Shown piece by piece: positions 1-10,977 of a DNA stretch of 64,000 bases. The stretch comes from Bidens hawaiensis (lineage: Eukaryota; Streptophyta; Magnoliopsida; Asterales; Asteraceae). The notes under the pieces were generated by a model. The model did no database searches. It saw nothing but the letters and a program-made list of their open reading frames with translations, and had not been told where the DNA came from. Location: NCBI GenBank assembly GCA_021521415.1, contig JAIQDT010000232.1, positions 1,116,001 to 1,180,000 on the forward strand. The letters are read 5' to 3'. Within the stretch, counting starts at the first letter, position 1. Every line of letters begins with the position of its first letter. A program made the position numbers and the translations under genes.

Positions 1-640
1 TTCGGGGTTAACATTGTCCCCGGATCGTGTACGGTACTGGGTTAGCAGTGTCCCCAGACGTACCGGTTAACACGAATTTAAGTTATATTGATAGAAATTG
101 TGTAGTAACGATTTGGGGATCGTATTACAGATCTGTACCAGTAGCCGTGCACCGTAGTACATCTTTGCTCACAAGAAGGTGAGTTTCACGAGCCCCTTTT
201 TCTGAATTGTTTTTAAATAATTTCCCGGGGCGGAAAGCATGTTGTTATTGAAATGTTTAAATACATACTGAACGCATGGATTTGCGTGGATTTATATATG
301 TTTTATTGTACGGGAATCGTACGGAAATGTACTAAGATGGTAATTGTCTGAGTTGCTAACATTCTAAGGCCCCGGAACACGAGTGATTAACTGAAAGCCG
401 GTAGAGTGTGGATAGTACTATTGGTCTGACAAACCCAACTAGTCCGGCATGGATTTGCTGATGTTTCCCAGCCAGTTGCACATGTCTATATTGGGTGTTA
501 TATTTATTTTGCTATGTAATGTTAGGCATAGCGGTTTGTGGCAGGTTCGTGGACAGAGTATGCCACGGGGTTGTGTGTGATAGTCAGAGGTTTCACTTGT
601 GGGCTCAGCATAATTACATCGCTAATATATGATTTATTAT

Positions 641-991
641 GACAGAATTACAAATTTTGTCCTTTAAAAAAAGCCAAATTACGGTTCGTGTCCTTTTCTA
701 AGTTTCCTTGCAGGCGGTGTACTTTAAACTTTTTTTTTCTACACGTTATGTCCTTTACGCTAACTGGGTTAGAAAAACTCAGTTAAATGCCCTCACGTGA
801 GGCGCATGTGAGGGCATTTTTGTCTTTTCACTTGTACCTGCATCTTCTTCTTCCTCTTTCTTCTTCATTTTTGTTCTTTCATCAAACACCTGGCAGACCT
901 TTCAATCTCCATTGCTACCAATAACCCCAAATCCTACCAACACACTCTTATAACAATCAAACCCACAAATTACACAAACCCCTCAATCTCC
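641..991 (+). repeat. Left TIR of the MULE
   Basis: It begins gacagaattacaaattttg and ends in cctcaatctcc. Its reverse complement is found at 1671-2021. Within it lies a self-complementary tract around 790-825, in which a gccctcacgtg-like half is followed by its inverse. Confidence 0.93.
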
Positions 992-1252
992 GCTTCTAAG
1001 CCTCATCGCCGATATCTCAATCCCGGTTAAATACGATGGCACAGTACCTTTGAATGGAACACCGGTTTTCGGATGAACAAAAGCGAGATACGCATAGTCC
1101 TGTAAGGTTGCATCAAGAGCTCTTGCAGGCTTTGGTAGAGGATTAGATAGTTGAGACTCAACAAGTGGCCACCAGAAGATGCACATTAGCAGACTTGGAA
1201 ATTGAAGCCTCATATGCATCAAATTGTTGATAATCAGATTAATGAACAACAA
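983..1252 (-). pseudogene. Captured host-gene fragment inside the MULE
   Basis: This is an 89-codon minus-strand frame whose useful part starts at the methionine at 1213 (MRLQFPS), giving about 77 residues. A hydrophobic stretch follows, plausibly a signal peptide. Next come RALDATLQDYAYLAF and TGIEISAMRLRSGD. From memory, a RALDxxLQDYA block followed by TGIxxxxxRLRSG typifies a conserved family of plant secreted or membrane-anchored proteins of unknown function; no name is asserted. The frame ends inside the TIR, so the gene was truncated on capture. The surrounding 1255-1670 may be the captured upstream region of the same gene. Function as a gene is unlikely. Confidence 0.6.
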
Positions 1253-1670
1253 TTAACCGCCAACAACCTAATTCTGCCGATTTATACTCTTAACAAACCC
1301 TAGGATTCAATGATTCATCAACAACACTCGGTTCATCAATCGAATACAGCAACAGTTGGCTTTATTTACGTCACAATCGATTATCACATCATTTTAATGG
1401 CTTAATAACACGCAATCGTACGGATTATAACTTCAAAACCCTAGGCAAATGCATCTGCGTATGAAATTGCATAATCTGGAGGCAAAAACCGTATGAAATT
1501 GCATAACAGGGTTTCGAAACATGGGATTGGTGCGTCAAGAGACGATATTAGGTTTTATGTTAATGATTTGCTGTGTCGGTTTAAAACTGGGCGAGTTGAG
1601 ATGAAGATGCAGCGTTGGTTCTCTTTAATGAGGTGATTCAAGAGGATGAAAGGTATGTGAGAATTGCAAT

Positions 1671-2021
1671 GGAGATTGAGGGGTTTGTGTAATTTGTGGG
1701 TTTGATTGTTATAAGAGTGTGTTGGTAGGATTTGGGGTTATTGGTAGCAATGGAGATTGAAAGGTCTGCCAGGTGTTTGATGAAAGAACAAAAATGAAGA
1801 AGAAAGAGGAAGAAGAAGATGCTGGTACAAGTGAAAAGACAAAAATGCCCTCACATGCGCCTCACGTGAGGGCATTTAACTGAGTTTTTCTAACCCAGTT
1901 AGCGTAAATGACATAACGTGTAGAAAAAAAAAGTTTAAAGTACACCGCCTGCAAGGAAACTTAGAAAAGGACACGAACCGTAATTTGGCTTTTTTTAAAG
2001 GACAAAATTTGTAATTCTGTC
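1671..2021 (-). repeat. Right TIR of the MULE
   Basis: This is the reverse complement of 641-991 with only a few mismatches, for example tgtcctttacg on the left against the inverse of tgtcatttacg on the right. It ends gtaattctgtc at 2021, directly followed by the second TSD copy. Confidence 0.93.
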
Positions 2022-2384
2022 ATTTATTATAATGAATTGTCAATGTTTATTTAAATCAGTGAAACTCACCAACTATTCGTAGTTGACCCGTTTTCTTTCC
2101 ATGCTTACTAGGTACCCCCAAACTGGAATAAGTGCTTTATGTTTGATTATGCGTGCTATTTGTGGAAGCATAGGGTTCATTTTGTATTATATATGTTAAT
2201 GTAATGTTGGTAAAATATATGTGTTATCGCCTAGTCAGGAATTAAACTCGAAACAATGTAAGATGAAGTAAATTAATGTAGTGGTGTTTCTTTATAAGCA
2301 ATGCTGTTGATATCAGATGCGTCTATTGCATCCCGTGTACGTTTCCGCTGCGGTTACGGGGTGTTACACTTCCATAGAGCGTTC

Positions 2385-2490
2385 AATCATTCCATGAAAG
2401 ATGGCCACCATGCAACGCTGGAAGGTGGCCGGAGCATTACATAGTCCAAATGGCATTCTTCGGTAGGCGATATGGTTTGGTAGTTCTTTT
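2385..2490 (-). pseudogene. Reverse transcriptase scrap of the Athila-type element
   Basis: The minus strand reads YRRMPFGLCNAPATFQRCM and onward, the conserved gypsy RT block that precedes the catalytic YxDD. It follows directly on an ELKELPNHIAY-like segment that normally lies at the very start of RT, so about 200 residues between them have been deleted. The sequence stops at the LTR boundary before the catalytic motif is reached. Confidence 0.85.
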
Positions 2491-2540
2491 AACTCTAAGG
2501 CTGGTGGTTCTTCGATTGATGGTTTCGATTTTTCATTACA

Positions 2541-3134
2541 TTAGGTGACCTCATATACTTCTTCTGATATTTCATGAGTATTGAGACCTTCATTTTCTAT
2601 AACTAGTTTGGTGATAATTTCAATTAAGATTTGTGTTTCTAGTGTGTTATTGATGGGGAATTTCCGCACATAGCAACTTACGATAGAATCGATGATGTCG
2701 ACACAGTATAATGTGTCATCGTGATGTTGCGGATGTTGCATATATTTTCCTATGTCAAAAGTGATAGCCTCGTCATTGACCCTTTGCAGTGGCTAAAAAG
2801 GCTCTTCCTAAAATTATAGGTACATTTTTGTCGTCCTCCATGTCTAGAATCACAAAATCCACTAGGAAAACAAATTTGTCAATTTTGTCAAGCATGTTTT
2901 CAACAATGCGTCGAGGTATTCAACGAATCGGTCAGCTAACTGAATGCTCATGCGTGTGGGCTTTGGTTCTCCTATCCCTAGTTTTCCAAAAACCACGTAA
3001 GGCATTAAGTTAATACTAGCTCCTATGTCGGCCAGGGCATTGTTCACAGACAAATTTCCTATGAGAAAAGGGACAGTAAAGCTCCCTGATCGGTCATTTT
3101 TGGTGGCGGCTTGTTTTGTAGGACTGCTAAGCAT
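2541..3134 (-). pseudogene. Aspartic protease remnant of the Athila-type element
   Basis: The piece at 2862-3134 contains FTVPFLIGNLSVNNALADIG followed by ASINLMPYVVFGKLGIGE. The ADIGASINLMP block is the active-site neighbourhood of Athila/Tat pepsin-like proteases, normally D-L/I-G-A-S. After a frame change the flank continues at 2541-2741 with a segment typical of the linker between protease and RT (VDIIDSIV). It is broken by frameshifts and is not functional. Confidence 0.8.
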
Positions 3135-3379
3135 TCTTCACTTAGGGTGACATGCGAGAGTTCTTTAAGCTTTCTTTTGTTGGTCAACACTTCTTTGAGA
3201 AACTTTGCATATTTCGGCATCTGAGCAATGGCTTCAAAGAAAGGGATGTTGATTTGGAGTTGTTTGAAGAGTTCTAAAAACTTCCCTTACTGGGGTTCCA
3301 ATCTCTCCGGTTTCAGTCGTCCAGGGTATGGAAGAGGTGGAACATATGTTCAAACTGGTTCCTTCGGTTGCATGGTACC

Positions 3380-4912
3380 TGTTGTATCAGTATCTCCTAC
3401 ATCTTAATAGGTACTTCCTTCTCCATAACTGTTTCTGAAGTTGGTGAGGAAACAGTGGTTGTGCCACTTCTTAATGTAACAGCGTTAGTTGTTACATTGG
3501 GATTTGTTATTGTGTTGCTTGGAAGAGCGTCAGGTGGTATTTCAGAAATTTGTCGGGCAATCTGTCCAATCTGAGTTTCTAGATTCCGTAATGATGCTTG
3601 TTGACTTTTTAGGTCAGCTTCATGCTTTAACAATACTCCACTAATATCAACGGCTCTTGAGTCGGCCTTCTTTTCTGCTTCATTTGTCTTGGTCATGATT
3701 TGGATCATCATTTTCTTCGATTTTTTTAGTAGCTTGGATTCTGATGGCTACTGGAACCTTGTTCTTGAAATTGTGGTTTAGGCTAGAAAGATTGATTCAT
3801 TGGACTTTTTTCGAATCCAGTTATGGTTTGAGTATTACTTCCCTCCTTCCAACTGAAATTCGGGTGGTTTCTACAACATGGATTGTAGTTGTTGCTGAAA
3901 TCGTTGTTTTGGCGGGCGATGAAGTCAACTTCTTCCATGGACATGATGACTTGTTTGCAGTCACTGGTCTTATGAGTTCTTCCACAGGTTTAACTGGTGA
4001 TTTTGGCTTTTGATAGTTCGGCTTGAAGTTGTTCAAATTTTTTAGAAAGGGCTTAAAGATGTGCGGTGACAAGTGTCTCCGAATCGACGTGGTGCACTCC
4101 CTTATGTGTTGGTGTAGATCTTGGTGGGTTATAAGTGAAACTTTTCTTTGCTGCCTTCTCCATGATTTTAAAGGCTTCTTTAGGTATTTTGATCCCAAGT
4201 CTCCACAGGCGACGTGGTCGATGGCCTGTTTGTTTTGACAAGATTGTGCATCAAAGAAAGTTTGTGCTTATAAACATACGCCCAGTCCATGGTGTGAGCA
4301 TCTTCTCTGAAGGCTTTTGTATCTCTCCTATGTTGCGTGTAACGACTCATCATTATCGGTCCGGAATCATGTAATGCTGGCTCGATATTTGGCATCTTTT
4401 TGTGCGGAAAGTATTTAAGGAGAAACTATTCAACCATATGGTCCCAGATGGTGATAGTACCAGAATAAAGGGATTCTATCCATTCTAAGGCTTGATCCCT
4501 TAGAGAGAACGGAAAGAGTTTGAGTTTGATATGATCTTCTGAACAGTTTTGAATATTAATGGTTCCGTAGATTCGTAGGAATTGAGATATATGATAAAGA
4601 GAGTCTTCATCGAGGAGTCCATGAAATTGAACTGAATTTTCCACGAATGGTGCTTGATTTGATTTTAAAATGTTCGGTAATATTGGGTGGGGCCACTCCA
4701 TTGTTGTAGCCTTCGAGAGTTGGCTTGGCATATTGGCTCATGTTCGGTTCATTGTTTTGTTTTTCCATCATTTCTTCGGTTTGATTTTCTTCTGATGTGG
4801 TGGCGTCTACTGACTCGTCTAGCGTTTTTTGCAGTACGTTTACGTGCGTCGATGAAAAAGTCGTTCTGGTTCAGAATTGGAGAAACAACCTCAGGTCCGA
4901 ATGTAAATGACA
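3380..4912 (-). pseudogene. gag pseudogene of the Athila-type element
   Basis: The capsid precursor is readable in pieces on the minus strand. An N-terminal piece near 4912-4820 (FGPEVVSPILNQNDFF) precedes the retrotransposon-gag domain at 4426-4731, which contains SEDHIKLKLFPFSLRDQALEW. A further piece at 4180-4395 has DMRTYTQHR-like residues, and a distal piece near 3800-3950 reads as the NYNP...RNHPNFSW motif common in Athila/Tat gag. A region rich in glutamine and asparagine follows at 3397-3711. At least four frame changes separate the pieces; one lies near 4660-4680, where the reading frame shifts just before the gag domain. No intact polyprotein remains. The assignment rests on the conserved LFPFSLRDxAxxW motif. 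Confidence 0.8.
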
Positions 4913-5160
4913 TACAAGGGGTTACATCAAATTTAAACTATTTAAAACTAAAGGTTAGTGAAAGTTAAGCTAAAATTTAGGCTAAGCTATTTTAAAACTA
5001 AACTAAGGTATAAGTTAATTAAGCTAAAAGTTAGGTTAGGCTAGCCTTAAAAATTCTAATCTAATAGTTAGTAAAAGGAAAATTAAACAAGAGTTAAAAA
5101 ATTTTACAATTATAAAAAATGATTAATTTAAAACTTGGATCATTCTTAGAAACATACCGT

Positions 5161-5179
5161 GTCCCCGATAACGGCGCCA
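5161..5179 (-). other. Primer-binding site (tRNA-Asp type)
   Basis: The minus strand reads TGGCGCCGTTATCGGGGAC, the tRNA-Asp 3'-end complement used by Athila-type gypsy elements. It lies 6-7 bases inside the LTR end at 5186 and fixes the element's orientation. Confidence 0.88.
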
Positions 5180-5946
5180 AAAACTTGATGTGTGCGTGTG
5201 GTGTGGTAATAAATATAATAGATGGGAGATGTAGCTTTTGCACAATATCGTTTTTTAAATTTATAAAATTGATTTGTACTAAGACTAAACACACACAAAA
5301 TAGGCAAGTGTACCTATCGTATAGGTAGAATAGTATTGGTAAAAATAAAGTATCTATTCATGAACACAATGTTTCGAATAATGAATCTTCGTTTTACTTT
5401 AATCGGAGAGTTTAATCATTTTGGGGTTGGTTTTCAAACTTTTTATAAAAGTGGAATACTTAAATATATAACATATAGGCAACAAGAATAGAAATTCTAA
5501 ATGAGTAATTCAGTTATATGAAGGTTACCATCTAAGATCAAGAATCCACTCCATTCTTCCCTGATGATTATTAAGTAAGCATGTGATAAACTTGCCTTAA
5601 TAATATACATTATAGAATATTCCCTCATTTCTAAGTGAACCTATTCTATGACATAAAAGAAAGTAGCATGCGCATTTTCAAGTCCATCCTTGTTTAATCT
5701 CATACTAACACGAGAATGTCAATTTAAGTAGACAAGTAGTTTGGTAAAGTAGAATGATTTGTATTGGCTTCAATTTCGCAAATACCAATCCTAAAAACTT
5801 CGGGTGATTATAGTTAACTCACACAACCTCCCATTGGTTAATTTGATTAGGTTATAGTTTCACATTCCATTAGCATATGATTTCAATCTTTTGACCTTAG
5901 CAAACTTTCACCAGCACACTTCAAGTTATGATCTATTTTTCTAGTT

Positions 5947-6530
5947 TTGATAATTCTATGTAAAGTCTACCCGGAGAACTATTCACCAGCACACTTCAAG
6001 GATACCAGGACTGCTCGAAGAAGACAAATGGCACAAAGTGTGCCCGAAGACCTGTTTTTACACTTAGAATGTTTTTGGATATGTAATATGATTATTATCA
6101 TTAGGGTTTCTAGAGGGAATGCCAGCTGTCAGGTGGTGGCAAGCCTATAAATAGAATAATTTATGGCACGCCTCCACATACGAGAGACACGGATTTGCCA
6201 CTTTACACTTTTCAGACCTAATCGAATATTCCTGACTGAGTGTGACGGCTTTCCTAAGATTATTAAGGGTAAACATTACGTACAAGAAACCCTAATCGAT
6301 TTACATTTGTATGAAACCTTTTTATAAATGTAAATCATTTGAGTTATTGTTTGTGTTTTTTACATTTATTAGTCTTTAAGCAACAATTCTGTTTGTTTCT
6401 GATTCCGCCGTTAACAAACATTTGTTCTTACCTTAAATAGCATAGTCACCAACCTTCTTGTCGACACGTTTATCTGTGTGGGTTGTGATATTTATTGTGA
6501 GTTTGAGTGATCAATTCGGGATCGACACAT
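5947..6530 (+). mobile_element. Possible nested solo-LTR-like insertion
   Basis: This segment has its own plus-strand TATA-like box (cctataaatag near 6146) inside an LTR that runs the other way. It begins near tgataattct and ends near gggatcgacaca, so it has TG...CA-like borders. No convincing 5-bp target duplication is visible. A 19-base phrase, ttcaccagcacacttcaag, occurs on both sides of the left border, at about 5908 and 5982. The boundaries and class are uncertain. Confidence 0.35.
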
Positions 6531-7022
6531 GTTTTATCTTGAATAAATTTTCAAGGAATTTTTTTTACCATTTCGAGTCTCCAAGAACATGAGTGAATCA
6601 TGAATGATTATTAATCATCAACCTTGATGTATTGAGTCAAAGTGATAAAACATTTCTTTATCAAAAGATAATTGCAAAATAACCATGTACTTTACCAAAC
6701 TAAATCACATGTTCAACATAATAATCAAGTAAAACAAAGCTTCTTCATATATTTTAGATGGTAAATGGAGTTTAGCTCATAATGAGCATGGTTATGAACA
6801 TCAAAAGAGATGAAGATAACAAACACATGATCAAACTAGAACAATCTAACTAAATGTTGGATGAATCTTCCTTCCTCAATGATGATGGATGGTGATGATG
6901 ATAGCCTCCAAGCCTTCAAACTCTCCACAAGATCTTCAATATGAGTGCAATATGGGTGTTTTTACAAGAGTATCCCGTATAGAGATTTTCTTCAAGCACA
7001 CCAAATGAGTGCAACATGATCC

Positions 7023-7032
7023 TCTATTTATA
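7023..7032 (-). promoter_or_regulatory. TATA box of the Athila-type LTR
   Basis: The minus strand reads ctataaatag inside the LTR, with no start codon context. Its position fits a U3/R boundary that drives transcription leftwards through the primer site and gag. Confidence 0.6.
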
Positions 7033-7436
7033 GGTTGTCTGGGAACTCAGGCACAGCCCCGTGCTCCATGAGGCACGCCCCCGTGTCCACGTGTCCAATC
7101 GCGTTAATTACCCTGTCAGATCGTACATGCTGACTTAGCACGAGGGCAAGCTTCCTGAGGCACGGACCCGTGTCTTTGGTCTTTTGTTATATATTTCTTT
7201 TGTCTTTTCTTGAAATGTGACCACGTCCCCATGCTTCCTGAGGCATGGCCCCGTGCCCGTGTGTCCAGTTTTTTTTTTTTTTTATGCAGATATTTGTCTT
7301 TTCTGGCATAGAGAAGCATCGGGGCATGTTCAGGGAGGCATGGGGGTGTGTTGGAGTGTTTTTCTAGGTTTTCTTTCATTTTTCTTTGGCTTTCACTTAT
7401 TGTTTCGTTTAAGGCTTGGGTTTAACGGAAAAAACA

Positions 7437-8094
7437 TTTTAATATGATAAGTAGCCATTTGAGCTATATTATTTGATAGAAGTTGCAGTTTTTATAGATT
7501 ATTTGATGCTAAAAAGATGTATATTTTTATATACATAAGAATCCATGTGAGCTGCCACTCCCCCCCCCCACTCTCTCCTCACTTATTTTTTTTATTTATT
7601 TCCAAGACATGCACAAAATTTTATTGGTTGACTTGTGTGATGCATTGGTTGCTCACATCTTTTTCTCTCTCTTTCTCTCTCTCACACACACACACACAAG
7701 AAGCAAGTAAACTCTCTTCTTCCTCTCTAATTTTCGGCCATGGAAAGGGATAACAAGAAAGAGTTTTCAAGTGTAAATCCTAGCATAACAAGGTGTTTGT
7801 TATAAGCTTGAAGGGTATACAAGCTTGAGGTCCTTCTATCTTGAAGACTCGCCTTTCATATCATTATCTCCTTTATTTTTCTTGGGCTCTTGAAGGTAGT
7901 ATGCTAAGAACACCTACCCTATGGTTGTATATATTGGTAAGCATGCAAATTCGTATTTGGATACGGGGCTTGGGTTTTGCATATAAAATAGGTTTTATAT
8001 TCATCTAATTAACAAGATTTAAAGATTAATTATCTGCTGTGTTTTCCATATAAATGGGTTTATATGACTTTTCTAATCTTGTTAAAACCGAACA
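7437..8094 (+). repeat. Partial 5' LTR of element A
   Basis: The stretch 7540-8094 aligns with 17320-17852, sharing for example ccaagacatgcacaa, attttcggcca and the ending gggtttatatgac...aaca. A C-run at 7560-7570 and a (ct)n(ca)n microsatellite at about 7660-7700 lie inside it. The beginning of the LTR is missing. Confidence 0.8.
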
Positions 8095-8095
8095 A

Positions 8096-8110
8096 TGGCA
8101 TCAAGAGCCG
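8096..8110 (+). other. Primer-binding site of element A
   Basis: tggcatcaagagccg immediately after the LTR resembles the initiator tRNA-Met complement (TGGTATCAGAGCC) with a substitution and an extra base, consistent with decay. Confidence 0.65.
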
Positions 8111-9703
8111 CTTATATGGATACATGCTTCAATAAATCTAAAACTTTTCGGGTTTTATGGTGTGGTTCACCATATGGCCGAATGTTTTTGGAGCTTTTGG
8201 TTACCCTTTGGTTTTTCAAGATTATACTTTACATGCATGTGGTAATCTTGAATATTTAAGTCATTTGAATGATTGATTATTTTGTTTGGACATAAACCCA
8301 ATGTTTTCAGGTTGATTAACCTTGGCCGAAAATATTAAGGGTTAAAAGGGAAACCATTTTGGATTTACACAGTTTGCGTATTCGGATATGCATTTGCATG
8401 TTCATAACCTAGCCATGACCTTGTGTTTGGATGTGTGTTTGTGTTGTGATTTATGCAATTATTCAATATGGTTGTAATATTCTTTTATTTGCGTTTTTAA
8501 TCTATTTATTCATTTCATGTTGGTTTGTAATAGTGAGTAGATTAGTTGTATTTCTTGTAAAAGAAGATGCAACAAAGTTACGGTTTTGGTTTTGGGCCTT
8601 AATGGTCCTCATAGTCCAAGATGGGATTTTAGCCTAATGGCCAAAACCTAAACATGGAGGCCCAATAATGCTAGGAGCTTAAATTGGAGCCTAAAACGAA
8701 GCCCAAATAAAGTGTAAGAGTCACAACACAAGGTGGACACTTGAAGCATTTGGATGCGGGGTCAAGTGGGAGTTCACCGACACATGCCTTGTGTCATTCT
8801 CGTTACTTAGGAGAGACCTTTTGGCACCCTTGTTTCAGTCAACAAGTGTAGCCAAGTTTAGGTGGCTATGGTTATGAACTTGTGGTTGTTTTATTTTTGC
8901 ATGTTTGGTTGTTTTATGTTTTGCATATGGATTGTTAACTTAAACAACAACTTGAATAAATTTGGTTCCTTAGAAATCATAAGGTAATAAAATTGGTTTT
9001 ATTAAAGGTTGATGATTTCACAATAAAATTGGTTTATCAAAGGATCTTTAAAAATTGGTTTTCAATCAAAGTACCATGCATTTGATGCATGCAAATGTTT
9101 TCCAAACTAGAATTTAGAAAACTTAAATCCCTTTTAAAACAAGTATAACACCATCCTTTTATACAACACTCAAATCACTTGGGAACTCGATGTGGGATAA
9201 AGGTCACCTAACCACATTGGAAGAAACTTGTGAGTTTGAGGTGGGTTTGCCATATTTGTGGGATAAAGGTCACCTAACCACATTGGAAGAAACTTGTGAG
9301 TTTGAGGTGGGTTTTCCATATTTGTGGGATAAAGGTCACCTAACCACTTCTATGTGCAAATTCACATGTGTGCGTAAGTAGGACCACTTGATATGGAAAA
9401 CATGTGAATAGGGTCACCGAAGCATGGCGTACAAAGGTGTTGATGGTATTAAGCATGCCAACTAAACATATGATGTTTAACCTGTCCCATAAAACTAGAA
9501 GATGCAAAAGGGTTGCAATCTTTAAGTGTTGACTACCTTGTTAATTCAATAGTAGGATAAAGGTCACCTAACTACTATGTGAATGTAACTTTGGGTTCTA
9601 GATTTCAATAATTAATTCTCTTGTAGACATAAAAGGGTATTAACGATTAAAATTGATTAATGATATCGAAAATACTAAAACTGAGCTTTGTTAAATTAGG
9701 TAG
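8111..9703 (+). other. Untranslated leader of element A
   Basis: No credible coding sequence lies between the primer site and gag. The only notable structure is the 66-bp tandem repeat at 9192-9348. A degenerate single unit of the same phrase (ggataaaggtcacctaac) recurs near 9552. Confidence 0.6.
9192..9348 (+). repeat. 66-bp tandem repeat, about 2.4 copies
   Basis: Units start at 9192, 9258 and 9324 (partial), each opening gtgggataaaggtcaccta. The first two copies differ by a single base (tttgcc against tttcc). Because 66 is divisible by 3, the repeat stays open and spells a 22-residue peptide repeat, but its place in the leader argues against coding. Confidence 0.9.
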
Positions 9704-10540
9704 ATGGCCGCAATCAACAATCCACCTAACGCAATTATCCCACCCGTGCATAACCTATCACTAAGAGCCATACTCGATAAGGATCGTCGTAACTACAGAT
9801 ATTTTATGGATTGGTATCGAAACTTGAGATTTTTCTCAAGCAAGAAAGAAACCCTATATATTAGACGATCCTATTCCCGACGAACCAAACATTGACGATG
9901 TAGATGCCTATAACGATTGGTTAAAATACACCGAGGATTCAGTGCAAGTTTCTTGTCTCATGTTGGGAACTATGATTCCCGAAATTCAAAAGGATTTTGA
10001 AAATCATGGGGCATATGACATGATCACCCAACTAAAGGAAATATTCCTTGCACATGCTAGGGTGGAACGGTTAGAGTGCTTCGTGCATGTCATATGGTAT
10101 AAAACCAAGCGGTTTCATCTTATGTGCTTAAGATGAAAAGCCACATTGATCGACTTGAACGGCAAAATTGTCCCGTCTTCCTCAATGGCCTAAACAAAAG
10201 ATTTGAGACTTTTTTCATGAATTATAACGTGAATTGAAGGGACAAGAGCATTGGTGAGCTTTACGCAATGCTCAAAACGGCCGAAGCGGGAGTGGGTAAA
10301 AAGGTTCTCACGATCAATGAAGGTGGCAACAAGAGAGGCATCACCCGAAACCTAAATCAAAGTTTACTAAAGGTAAGGGACACGTCAAGGGTAAGTTCAA
10401 AGGGAAGGCTAAAACGGAACAACCCAAACCAAAGAAAAGAAGCTAAAGGTTAGCTCGGACGACCCGTGATTTGGTTGTGGTGAGATAGGACATTGGATGA
10501 GGAATAGTCCAACCTATCTCAAGGAGTTGAAAGACAACAG
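9704..10540 (+). pseudogene. gag pseudogene of element A
   Basis: It starts MAAINNPPNAIIPPVHNLSL and contains the copia gag signature at 9790-9840 (FMDWYRNLRFF). After frameshifts it resumes at 9942-10136 with CLMLGTMIPEIQKDFENHG and AYDMITQLKEIFLAHAR. The distal part near 10140-10260 reads SHIDRLERQNCPVFLNGLNK. A zinc-knuckle remnant follows near 10465-10505 (FGCGEIGHWMRNS), with the first cysteine pair disturbed and a stop just before it. At least three frameshifts and two stops are present. The order and motifs fit Angela/Tork gag. Confidence 0.82.
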
Positions 10541-10610
10541 GAATGCGGGGCAAACCTCGGGTACAACTTTCATGATCCATATTGATCTTAATGTTATTTC
10601 TTCTAACACA

Positions 10611-10900
10611 TGAGTATTGGATACCGGATGTGGAACTCATATTTGCAATTTGTTGCAGGATTTCAAAAGAAATAAGCATTTCAAGAAAGAAGATACAAGT
10701 CTCTTCACGAGTAACGGAGCAAAGGTTGATGTCGAAGCCCAAGGAGACTATGTTTTGAATCTTCCAAATGGTTTGGAAGTTTTTTTGAAAAACATTTTGT
10801 ATGCTCCTAGTTTGACTAGGAAAATTATCTCCGTTTCTCTTTTAAGACAATATGGTTATGATTTCAAATTGTGGACAATGGTATTTGTGCTTTCATGAAT
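10611..10900 (+). pseudogene. Aspartic protease of element A
   Basis: The coding sequence reads VLDTGCGTHICN, the copia protease active-site motif (D-T/S-G). It continues with FLKNILYAPSLTRKIISVS, the second conserved block (LxxVLYxPxLxxNLISV). It is open across 10617-10898 but joins its neighbours only through frameshifts, with gag in the 5' direction and the GAG-pre-integrase region in the 3' direction. The motif is intact, but the domain is embedded in a broken polyprotein. Confidence 0.82.
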
Positions 10901-10977
10901 GATGTCTTTTATTTTAAAGCAATTCCGTCTATGGCATTTATGAATTAGTTCATGATAACATATCCTTTGGTAACAGG

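Larger units (their letters stand above)
641..2021. mobile_element. Non-autonomous Mutator-like element (Pack-MULE type)
   Basis: Two 351-bp terminal inverted repeats (641-991 and 1671-2021) match almost base for base. They are flanked by a perfect 9-bp direct repeat, atttattat, at 632-640 and 2022-2030. Long TIRs plus a 9-bp target-site duplication are diagnostic of the Mutator superfamily. The 679-bp interior encodes no transposase; instead it carries a fragment resembling a host gene on the minus strand, the Pack-MULE arrangement. The near-identity of the TIRs and the unmutated TSD point to a fairly recent insertion into the gypsy LTR. Confidence 0.93.
1..2368 (+). mobile_element. Right part of a Ty3/gypsy-type LTR, split by a MULE
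   Basis: No protein is encoded. The right boundary is clear: the sequence ends in ggggtgttaca at 2368 and switches at once to minus-strand gypsy pol. The interior holds phrases shared with the solo LTR at 14492-16800: a gtgagtttcac stretch near 181 and an aactcaccaac stretch near 2065. The left end lies outside the window, so this may be a solo LTR or one LTR of a complete element. A Mutator-like element occupies 641-2021. Assignment to a Tekay-like chromovirus LTR is inference from the TG...TACA ending and general style. Confidence 0.5.
2369..5184 (-). mobile_element. Internal region of a decayed Athila-type Ty3/gypsy element
   Basis: Read on the minus strand from the primer-binding site at 5179 leftwards, the order is gag, aspartic protease, then a short piece of reverse transcriptase, ending abruptly at the LTR boundary at 2368. 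Stops and frameshifts break every domain. The tRNA-Asp primer site and the form of the gag and protease motifs fit the Athila/Tat branch. The rest of pol and the 3' LTR are missing or lie outside the window. Roughly the first 200 residues of RT are deleted (see the RT entry). Confidence 0.85.
5186..7436 (-). mobile_element. 5' LTR of the Athila-type element (with a nested insertion)
   Basis: On the minus strand the LTR begins TGTTTTTTCCGTTAAACC at 7436 and ends ...ACACATCA at 5186, next to the primer site. It holds a TATA box near 7023-7032 and, after removal of the nested insertion at about 5947-6530, is about 1.7 kb long. It encodes no protein. The segment around 7030-7330 is rich in repeated phrases on the theme of tgaggcacgcccccgtg, an imperfect internal repeat in U3. 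Confidence 0.7.

Noticed and set aside
983..1252. A functional small host gene
   Set aside because: It lies wholly inside a MULE with matching TIRs and TSD, and its stop codon falls in the TIR; it is a captured fragment.
5947..6530. Host gene promoter with TATA box
   Set aside because: It lies inside an LTR and no downstream coding sequence follows; a nested LTR-like insertion is more likely.
7660..7700. Functional CT/CA element in the LTR of A
   Set aside because: An ordinary microsatellite, with variable length between the two LTRs.
9190..9381. Protein with 22-residue repeats
   Set aside because: It is a 66-bp DNA repeat in a retroelement leader with no other coding signs.
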